This document shows, piece by piece, positions 57,784-64,000 of a stretch of DNA of 64,000 nucleotides (positions within the stretch are counted from its first letter, which is position 1; every line of letters begins with the position of its first letter). This DNA comes from Bacillus sp. B-jedd (GTDB lineage: Bacteria; Bacillota; Bacilli; Bacillales; Cytobacillaceae), in assembly GCF_000821085.1 (NCBI RefSeq), contig NZ_CCXR01000001.1:4299001-4363000 (forward strand). The letters run 5' to 3'. Under the pieces are notes generated by a model. The model had not been told where the DNA came from. It was given only the letters and a program-made list of their open reading frames with translations, and searched no databases. The position numbers and the translations under genes are program-made.

Positions 57784-59801
57784 TTAGATGGCAGTTTTTC
57801 AATAGCTACAAGGCAGTCATAAAGCGTGCTGCCAAGTCCGTTGTCAGAAGCGAGGCTTGGTGTCAGGCTATTGACTGGTCCGCCGAATTTGCGCCAAATG
57901 CCTTCATCGATATTAATCGTGCCTGGATGCATTTTAGCCAAAATGGCTACCGTCCCTGCCACTTCTCCCCGGCCGTTCCACACTCTTGCCCGATCCCCTT
58001 CTTCCAATCCATGCCTTTGAGCGATATCAGAGGCGATTTCCACGACTACCTTCGGCTCTTTTGGAAAGATATGATAATGCTGTGAATGGTTAGACCGTAA
58101 CGGATGGATCGTCAGCAATGAATAAGGATAGTTGTGAGCCAGATTTTTATCTGTCCATTTTGATTCGGCAGGCAAGGAAAGCTTCAAGCTTCCTTCCATC
58201 CCCTTTTGCCGGGCGAACGCGGAAGTAAACTCGTATTTACCAGAAGGCGTTTTAAATTTGCGGTCCGCCCAGGGGACTTTAATGACCGGAAGCTCAAATG
58301 TATGGTTTTCCTTCAGGCTATCAAGTGTAAGGCCATCTTTATTTAGCGGCTCAAGCAGCATTTCAAGCCATTCTTCCGGAGTATAGGCAAAATCCTCCCC
58401 AAAGCCAAGCCGCTTAGCCAGTTCGGTCCAAATCCATAAATCAGGCTTTGCTTCCCCTGGCGGGTCCATTAATTTCGGCGCATAATTCGCATAATGATGG
58501 TACATGGATGCATAGTAGAGATCATCTTCCTCAAAAACCGCGGCCGATGGAAGAACATAATCCGCCATTACTGCTGTATCCGTCAAAAACTGGTCAATGA
58601 CGACCAATGACTCAACCTGTGAGAAAGCTTTTTCAACAATACTGGAATCTGGCACCTGGGTTGCCGGGTTGCCGCATGTTACAAAAACCATTTTAATTTC
58701 CGGGTTTTTCTCGGAAAGAATCATTTCTGCTTGTTTCATAATCGGGAATTGGCGGGAAGCTTTTTTCCGTTCAGCGAGGGATAACCTTCCCGTCTGAAAG
58801 TTGCGTCCTACCTGGAGATTTGCATAATTTACGCCACCTCCTGGTATCCCGATATTTCCGCTGATTGCAACTAGCGCATCAATGAATCTGATTGTATTTC
58901 CGCCATTCCTATATCTTTGCATTCCCAGGCCGATATAAGTGGACACTGGGCGGTCAGAATAAATAGCGGCCAGTTTTGTGATTGTTTCAATTGGAATTTC
59001 AGCCATCTCACTGATTTCTTCAAGTGTTATAGTATTCAACAAGTTTTCAACTTCACTATAGCCTTCTGTATATCCCTCGATAAAAGCGCGGTCTTCCAGT
59101 CCGAGCCTAAGCATTTCTTTTATAATTCCGGCGGCAAGCATGCCATCCATTCCAGGCTTTATCGAGATATATTCATCCGCCAGCTTGGCAGTCGCATTGT
59201 AAATCGGATCGATGACATAAATCTTGATTCCTTTTTTCTTTGCCTCGAGCAGGCTTTGATAAAAGTGAAGATTCGTCCTGGCGGCATTCCTTCCCCAGAC
59301 GATGATGTGCCTGCTGTTTAGCAGGTCACCCGGAGCGTGGCTGAGTGCATCGCCGAAGTCCCACATCTGGGCTTCAATGCCTGCCCCCCAGCAAAGCGAA
59401 CCGACAAGCTCCGTCACACCTCCGTACGCATTAAAGAACCTCTGGTCAAGACTTGTCAATACTCCGCTGTTGGCATAGTCATGGCTGTGCAAAACAGCTG
59501 TCGAACCATATTTCTTTCTTATCTCATCCATTTTACCGGCTATTTCATCAAGTGCCTGTTCCCAGGAAATCCGCACAAACTCGCCGTTTAATTTCTTTAA
59601 CGGATAAAGAAGCCGATCTTCCGCTTCAATTCTCTTTATCAAGGAACGGCCACGGCCGCATATTTTCCCTTTTGTAATAGGATGGTCGGGATCGCCGTCT
59701 ATTTGTACGATCCTTCCATTGTCCATGGTAATCTGGAATCCGCAGCTATCCCAGCAATTCAAAGGGCACGCTGATTTAACAATCGTTTGCAACTCCCCCA
59801 C
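57780..59801 (-). CDS. yyaE: Molybdopterin-dependent oxidoreductase (YyaE-like)
   Basis: 673 aa. An N-terminal 4Fe-4S motif SACPLNCWDSCGFQITMDNG...KGKICGRG, then the DMSO-reductase-family molybdopterin domains (RHIIVWGRNAARTNLHFYQS, FVTCGNPATQVPDSS) and a C-terminal dinucleotide-binding domain (LLTIHPLRSNHSQHYHIFPK). No twin-Arg signal, so it is cytoplasmic. Electron partner and substrate unknown. Gene order yyaE-yyaF(ychF)-rpsF is as in B. subtilis. Confidence 0.88.
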   Translation of the reverse strand: MGELQTIVKSACPLNCWDSCGFQITMDNGRIVQIDGDPDHPITKGKICGRGRSLIKRIEAEDRLLYPLKKLNGEFVRISWEQALDEIAGKMDEIRKKYGSTAVLHSHDYANSGVLTSLDQRFFNAYGGVTELVGSLCWGAGIEAQMWDFGDALSHAPGDLLNSRHIIVWGRNAARTNLHFYQSLLEAKKKGIKIYVIDPIYNATAKLADEYISIKPGMDGMLAAGIIKEMLRLGLEDRAFIEGYTEGYSEVENLLNTITLEEISEMAEIPIETITKLAAIYSDRPVSTYIGLGMQRYRNGGNTIRFIDALVAISGNIGIPGGGVNYANLQVGRNFQTGRLSLAERKKASRQFPIMKQAEMILSEKNPEIKMVFVTCGNPATQVPDSSIVEKAFSQVESLVVIDQFLTDTAVMADYVLPSAAVFEEDDLYYASMYHHYANYAPKLMDPPGEAKPDLWIWTELAKRLGFGEDFAYTPEEWLEMLLEPLNKDGLTLDSLKENHTFELPVIKVPWADRKFKTPSGKYEFTSAFARQKGMEGSLKLSLPAESKWTDKNLAHNYPYSLLTIHPLRSNHSQHYHIFPKEPKVVVEIASDIAQRHGLEEGDRARVWNGRGEVAGTVAILAKMHPGTINIDEGIWRKFGGPVNSLTPSLASDNGLGSTLYDCLVAIEKLPSN

Positions 59802-59905
59802 CCCCGAAGAATTTATATATCAACCGTAAAGCTTATTTTAAATGAAATCTTTAGTTAATCTAAATATTAGAATAAACTATTTTTGCCAAAAAAAGAAGCA
59901 TGGAA

Positions 59906-60103
59906 TTATTCCTCATGCTTCACCAGAATCTTCTTCATCTTCCTTGCAAACTCCCTGCGGGGGATAAGGACACTATGCGAACAGCCTTCACATTTAATCC
60001 TGATATCCATCCCTATACGTATGATTTTCCAGCGGTTCGTACCGCATGGGTGCTGCTTTTTCATCTCGACTACGTCATTCAGCCCAAACTCTTTTTCTTC
60101 CAT
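59906..60103 (-). CDS. DUF951-family small protein (YyzM-like)
   Basis: 65 aa. Central GTNRWKIIRIGMDIRIKCEG with a lone Cys pair region (CEGCSH, plus HPCGTN) suggesting a possible metal site. Start overlaps the stop of the MscS gene (TGATG). Function not established. Confidence 0.85.
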   Translation of the reverse strand: MEEKEFGLNDVVEMKKQHPCGTNRWKIIRIGMDIRIKCEGCSHSVLIPRREFARKMKKILVKHEE

Positions 60104-60996
60104 CAGCTTTTCCCCCTATCATCAATCTGGCCGCCGCTATTTCCTTTTGAATACATGACCACCCTCGGATATGGGATATCAATGCCATGAGCGTCCAGTC
60201 CCCGCTTGATTTCTTTTCTAATCATCCTCGCAATCGCAAAATGTTTCATAGGCTTTGTTTCCGCGACTACCCTTAACGTGATTTCCGCCGGGCCGACATT
60301 TTGGACGCCAACCAGTTCCGGGGGATTGACTAAATCCTCATATTGGCTGGAAAGCTGTTCAATGATTTCTCTAATGACATCTTCTGCCTTGTCGATATCT
60401 TCTTCATAGGCGATGCCAACATCAACGACCGCCATGCTGTTATTAAGGGAGTAGTTGGTTACTTGTGTAATACTTCCATTCGGCAAAATATGAAGCTCTC
60501 CTGTCCAGCTTTTAATTTTGGTAGTCCGGAGGCCGATTGAGTCTACCGTACCTTCAAATTGGTCAATTTTGATATGGTCGCCAACAGAAAACTGATCCTC
60601 AAAAATAATGAAAAATCCGCTAATCACGTCTTTTACAAGATTTTGCGCTCCAAAGCCGACAGCAAGCCCTACAATCCCCGCGCCAGCCAGCATTGCTTTC
60701 ACATCAATGGTCAGTTCCGTAAGGATCATCATAAATGCAATGAAGTAAACTGCATAAGACAAAATGTTGTCAAGAAGCTTAACGAGCGTCGCTTCTCGCC
60801 TTTCCCTTACCCTGAGAGGCATCTTCATCCGCATTTCAAACGTTTTATGGATGGCAGCCTTACCTACTCTGATCAAAATCCCTGAAATGATCAGGATTAG
60901 GACAATCTTGATGGCTCCCTCACCAAGGGCCGCCCATTTATCTTCATCCATCAATCTAGCTTGTACTTTATTCCATATTCTATTAAACGAATCCAC
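60103..60996 (-). CDS. MscS-family mechanosensitive ion channel
   Basis: 297 aa. Three membrane spans; the pore helix and beta-domain entry read GAGIVGLAVGFGAQNLVKDV (about residues 115-134) with the conserved GDHIKIDQFEGTVDSIGLRT after it. Opens on hypo-osmotic shock to release solutes. GTG at 60996 is used (GGCGGTG upstream); a TTG eight codons earlier is an alternative. Confidence 0.88.
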   Translation of the reverse strand: MDSFNRIWNKVQARLMDEDKWAALGEGAIKIVLILIISGILIRVGKAAIHKTFEMRMKMPLRVRERREATLVKLLDNILSYAVYFIAFMMILTELTIDVKAMLAGAGIVGLAVGFGAQNLVKDVISGFFIIFEDQFSVGDHIKIDQFEGTVDSIGLRTTKIKSWTGELHILPNGSITQVTNYSLNNSMAVVDVGIAYEEDIDKAEDVIREIIEQLSSQYEDLVNPPELVGVQNVGPAEITLRVVAETKPMKHFAIARMIRKEIKRGLDAHGIDIPYPRVVMYSKGNSGGQIDDRGKS

Positions 60997-61298
60997 TTTT
61001 TCACCGCCAATTTTTCTCAATCCATCTTTATTTTATGGATTAGGACAATAATTTTCAACTTTTCCACCCGTTTTCTAGTTCTTTCCTCCTGCTAAACAGC
61101 CATTCATGCATCTTTCTACCCTGTTTAGTAAAAACCTATTACAGGTATGTATAGATAACGAAATATATTCGTATAATGATACTATTCTTCAAATCTGCAC
61201 TATTCCCGCAAATGCCGGATCCCCCATAAGAAAAACATCAATTACATGAGCAATCACACATGAATGCACTGTAAGCTTTCAGTGAAGGAGTGGGCTTT

Positions 61299-61931
61299 AT
61301 GAATGGAAAATCACGCATATTCAATACATTGCAGAACAACCGAATCCCTCATGAGGATCCGAAGGCAGAAGCAAAACTCGCATCGGAAATTGTATCATAT
61401 CTGCCCTTATCAGCAAGCCGGCCTATCGTAGTTGTCTGTATCGGAACTGATCGGTCAACAGGGGATTCCTTAGGCCCTCTCGTTGGTACCTTTTTGGAAG
61501 AAATGAGGTCACCGTCATTCCATATATATGGAACATTGGATGATCCAATCCACGCGGTCAACCTTGAGGAAAAGCTGAATGAAATTTTGCAGAAGCACTT
61601 CCAGCCTTTTATTATCGCTATTGATGCCTGTCTGGGCCGTTTTAAAAGTGTAGGGATTATTCAGATCTGCGACGGCCCTGTTAAACCTGGTGCCGGAGTA
61701 AATAAGGATTTGCCTGAAGTTGGGGATATGCATATTACCGGGATCGTCAATGTTAGTGGTTTTATGGAGTTTTTCGTTCTTCAGAACACAAGATTAAGCC
61801 TTGTCCTCAAAATGGCGAAAACCATTGCGAACGGCATCCACCTTGCCTCGAAACATCAATACAGCAAGATTGGCTGGACAGAAATCCGCTGGAACAGGGA
61901 CCGCGAAGCAGTAAATGAACAAACAAATTAA
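61299..61931 (+). CDS. yyaC: Spore protease-related protein YyaC
   Basis: 210 aa. VCIGTDRSTGDSLGPLVGTF (about residue 49) and IAIDACLG are the hallmarks of the YyaC family, distantly related to germination protease Gpr. Produced in sporulation in bacilli; marks the host as a spore former. AAGGAG lies 8 bp before the ATG; the GTG three codons upstream overlaps it. Against the strand of its neighbours. Confidence 0.92.
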   Translation: MNGKSRIFNTLQNNRIPHEDPKAEAKLASEIVSYLPLSASRPIVVVCIGTDRSTGDSLGPLVGTFLEEMRSPSFHIYGTLDDPIHAVNLEEKLNEILQKHFQPFIIAIDACLGRFKSVGIIQICDGPVKPGAGVNKDLPEVGDMHITGIVNVSGFMEFFVLQNTRLSLVLKMAKTIANGIHLASKHQYSKIGWTEIRWNRDREAVNEQTN

Positions 61932-61966
61932 AAAACAGGAGAAGATTAAGTCTCTTTTCCTGTTTT
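61931..61966. terminator. Bidirectional terminator between yyaC and the DUF554 gene
   Basis: AAAACAGGAGAAGA and TCTCTTTTCCTGTTTT form the stem; T- and A-rich flanks allow both directions. Confidence 0.75.
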
Positions 61967-61970
61967 CTTA

Positions 61971-62687
61971 TCAAGTCAATTGATGATAAAAGTAGATAGC
62001 CGCTACCGTTGCAGCCGTAATCAGTATACCAGGAAGCAAATTGGCCACCTTTATTTTTGTGAGTCCTGCCAGGTTCAGGCCAATCGCAAAAATCATGACA
62101 CCGCCTGTCGCAGTCATTTCGACAATAAACTGATCCATTAACACGCCCGGGACGACCCTATCTATTTGTGTGGCGAATAAAGCGATTGTTCCTTGATATA
62201 GCATGACAGGAATGGCTGAAAAAATGACGCCGATTCCGAGAGTAGTTGTGAGAATAATAGATGTGAAGCCATCTATGATCGCTTTTGTATAAAGGACATC
62301 ATGATCACCGCGAATGCCGCTGTCGAGAGCGCCAATAATGGCCATCGCCCCAATGACAAAAATGAGAGTGGCCGTCACAAATCCCTGGGAAATGCTCCCC
62401 TTCCCGTTTGAGCCTATTTTCTTTTCAAGCCATAGACCGAGTTTGTTCAGTTTGTCATCCAGGGCCCATAATTCCCCTAAAACGCCGCCCAGGACGAGGC
62501 TTAAAATAACGATAAGGAAATTCTGGCTTTTCAACCCCATCTGTAAGCCCAGAACCATGACCGATAAGCCAATCCCGTGCATAACAGTCGATTTCATCCC
62601 TTCAGGAATCCGGTGCAACAGCCTTCCAAGCAACGTTCCCACTATGATCAGCAGACCGTTAACAAGTGTACCCCATAAAAACATCAT
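61971..62687 (-). CDS. DUF554-family membrane protein (YqgA-like)
   Basis: 238 aa, about six to seven hydrophobic segments; FLWGTLVNGLLIIVGTLLGR at the start and GIRGDHDVLYTKAIIDGFTS (about residue 123) are family signatures. Function unknown. ATG ATG pair after GGGGAAAAG. Lies between yyaC and parB. Confidence 0.85.
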   Translation of the reverse strand: MMFLWGTLVNGLLIIVGTLLGRLLHRIPEGMKSTVMHGIGLSVMVLGLQMGLKSQNFLIVILSLVLGGVLGELWALDDKLNKLGLWLEKKIGSNGKGSISQGFVTATLIFVIGAMAIIGALDSGIRGDHDVLYTKAIIDGFTSIILTTTLGIGVIFSAIPVMLYQGTIALFATQIDRVVPGVLMDQFIVEMTATGGVMIFAIGLNLAGLTKIKVANLLPGILITAATVAAIYFYHQLT

Positions 62688-62775
62688 CTTTTCCCCTGTT
62701 CGTTATAACGTTATAAAAATAGTTCGCTGCTTGAAGTTGATAAATGATTAAAAAAAGAAACCATCAATTGATGGC

Positions 62776-63630
62776 TTAATCGATGGCCTCGGGTCCTAAT
62801 AGATCGAGAAGCCTCTCCAAATCCTCTTTTGAAAAAAACTCGATTTCTATTTTCCCCTTATTCTTTTTCTGTTTGATATGGACTGTGGTGCCAAATCTTT
62901 CCCTCAGCTGATGCTCGCGTTCCTGAATGAATACATCCTTTTTCTGATCCGGCTTTTTTGTTTCACGTGAAACATTTTCGTTTAGCTGCTGAATCAGCTT
63001 TTCCAATTGGCGGACATTCAGATGTTCTTTAACGATTTTATCCACCAGGAGAGGCAGCTTTGCTTTTTGCCTTAGCCCGAGCAATGCCCTTCCATGCCCC
63101 ATGGAAATTGTCCCTTTTGAGATGAGGTCCTGGATTTGCTTTGGAAGGGAGAGGAGCCTGATATGATTGGCGATATGCGGTCTGCTTTTCCCCAATCTCT
63201 TGGCAACTTCCTCCTGCGTCAAGTTCAGCTTTTCCATCAACGTCTGATAGGCTGCTCCTTCTTCAATCGGGTTTAAATCTTCCCTTTGGAGATTTTCAAG
63301 GACAGCAAGTTCCATCATCTGCTGTTCTGACAGGTCACGAACCACAGCGGGAACCGTTTCAAATCCGGCAGCCTTAGCCGCTCGGTATCTCCGTTCCCCG
63401 ACAACGATTTCATATCCCCTGATGCTTTTCCGGACGACAAGAGGCTGGAGAATTCCGTGTTCGATAATCGATTCCTTTAATTCTTCGATTGCTTCAGGCT
63501 CAAAATGCTTCCGGGGTTGATAAGGATTCGGACGTAATTCCTTGATCTTTATTTCCTGGACGGATTCCTCATTGCCAGCTTCCATATTGGAAAAGAATGC
63601 ATCCAGGCCTTTCCCAAGACCTTTAGCCAT
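62776..63630 (-). CDS. parB: Chromosome-partitioning protein ParB (Spo0J)
   Basis: 284 aa. [13 protein letters not shown] start, CTP-binding [12 protein letters not shown] (about residue 76), [23 protein letters not shown] (about 145) and C-terminal dimerisation domain. It loads at parS, slides as a CTP clamp and recruits condensin. The start overlaps the parA stop by 8 bp. The gene itself contains a perfect parS (62959-62974). ATG at 63630 follows GGAAGTGG. Confidence 0.95.
   Translation of the reverse strand: MAKGLGKGLDAFFSNMEAGNEESVQEIKIKELRPNPYQPRKHFEPEAIEELKESIIEHGILQPLVVRKSIRGYEIVVGERRYRAAKAAGFETVPAVVRDLSEQQMMELAVLENLQREDLNPIEEGAAYQTLMEKLNLTQEEVAKRLGKSRPHIANHIRLLSLPKQIQDLISKGTISMGHGRALLGLRQKAKLPLLVDKIVKEHLNVRQLEKLIQQLNENVSRETKKPDQKKDVFIQEREHQLRERFGTTVHIKQKKNKGKIEIEFFSKEDLERLLDLLGPEAID
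62959..62974. promoter_or_regulatory. Perfect parS site inside parB
   Basis: TGTTTCACGTGAAACA, a perfect 16-bp palindrome; B. subtilis has a parS at the same place in spo0J. Confidence 0.95.
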
Positions 63631-64000
63631 TAGAAACCACTTCCTTTGCAAGATCTAAATAAACTTCAGCCCCGCGTGATTTCGGATCATAAATAATTAT
63701 CGGTTCTCCATGGCTCGGAGCCTCGCTTAACCGTACATTCCGTGGAATAATTGTCTTATAGACTTTGTCCTGGAAGTATTTCTTCACTTCTTCGATAACC
63801 TGGATCCCAAGATTGGTCCTTGCATCCAGCATCGTGAGAAGGACGCCTTCAATTTTCAGGTGCTGGTTCAAATGCTTCTGGACCAGCCTTACTGTATTCA
63901 ACAGTTGGCTTAATCCTTCCAACGCATAATATTCGCATTGGACAGGAATCAGGACAGCGTCGGAAGCAGTCAAGGCATTTATGGTCAATAGGCCGAGGGA
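63623..64000 (-). CDS. parA: ParA-family ATPase Soj (C-terminal part)
   Basis: The last 125 residues; the frame is open to the window edge ([20 protein letters not shown]). The region [16 protein letters not shown] and [20 protein letters not shown] are typical of Soj/ParA, the Walker-type ATPase partner of ParB in origin segregation and DnaA control. The Walker A part lies beyond the window. Confidence 0.95.
   Translation of the reverse strand, partial: SLGLLTINALTASDAVLIPVQCEYYALEGLSQLLNTVRLVQKHLNQHLKIEGVLLTMLDARTNLGIQVIEEVKKYFQDKVYKTIIPRNVRLSEAPSHGEPIIIYDPKSRGAEVYLDLAKEVVSNG

Overview
The window comes from a spore-forming member of the Bacillaceae (Bacillus sensu lato), just left of the replication origin. 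The right-hand end carries the conserved origin-proximal order soj/parA, spo0J/parB, yyaC, yyaE-like molybdopterin oxidoreductase, ychF, rpsF-ssb-rpsR, gdpP, rplI, dnaB, purA, a tRNA cluster, walR-walK-yycH-yycI-walJ-htrA and rlmH. Most of these genes are on the minus strand, co-directional with a fork moving left from the origin. Three parS-type palindromes, a DnaA-box cluster next to rlmH and the sporulation gene yyaC support the placement.

Layout. 1-4.7 kb: a truncated Vpr-like secreted subtilase and an M48 metalloprotease with a long C-terminal extension. 4.8-8.4 kb: a permease / amidohydrolase / M20 peptidase operon with a clear sigma-A promoter. 8.4-13.8 kb: a CPBP protease flanked by a duplicated 3' end of the yuiD-like gene, extragenic repeats, a FUSC-type membrane protein, an RluA-type pseudouridine synthase and a nucleoside deaminase. 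14-15.9 kb: an ABC permease/ATPase pair. 16-18.9 kb: codBA, preceded by what reads as a PyrR-dependent attenuator. 19-30 kb: an rRNA methyltransferase, a decayed second copy of rlmH, an SDR/DASS-transporter/LysR cluster, a LysR/F420-ligase-like divergent pair, and a DUF1846 protein.

30-34 kb is a TIR-domain island. It has an N-terminal TIR protein, a decayed DUF1863-type TIR gene, and a three-gene operon (a protein with a C-terminal TIR domain, a two-TM membrane protein, a DUF1863/ThsB-like TIR protein). An inactivated IS3-family element lies between it and rlmH.

The main structural observation is that the 16-bp sequence at the 3' end of rlmH (ACTTGTGATACGGTTC on the plus strand) recurs six more times, always in the same orientation, at about 10.1, 18.9, 20.2, 25.1, 29.9 and (more weakly) 31.7 kb. 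The copy at 20.2 kb is attached to an rlmH pseudogene. The rlmH 3' end is the known attachment site of staphylococcal SCC elements, and the core (TATCATAAGT read with rlmH) matches. I infer that 10.1-35.8 kb is a tandem array of SCC-like cargo modules that has lost its recombinase genes and carries the TIR defence candidates next to rlmH.

36.3-64 kb is mostly ancestral core: DnaA boxes, an erythromycin-esterase-family protein, the Wal operon, an M23 peptidase, four tRNAs plus a tRNA fragment, a 52-bp tandem repeat array, purA, the replication and ribosomal genes, and the partition locus.
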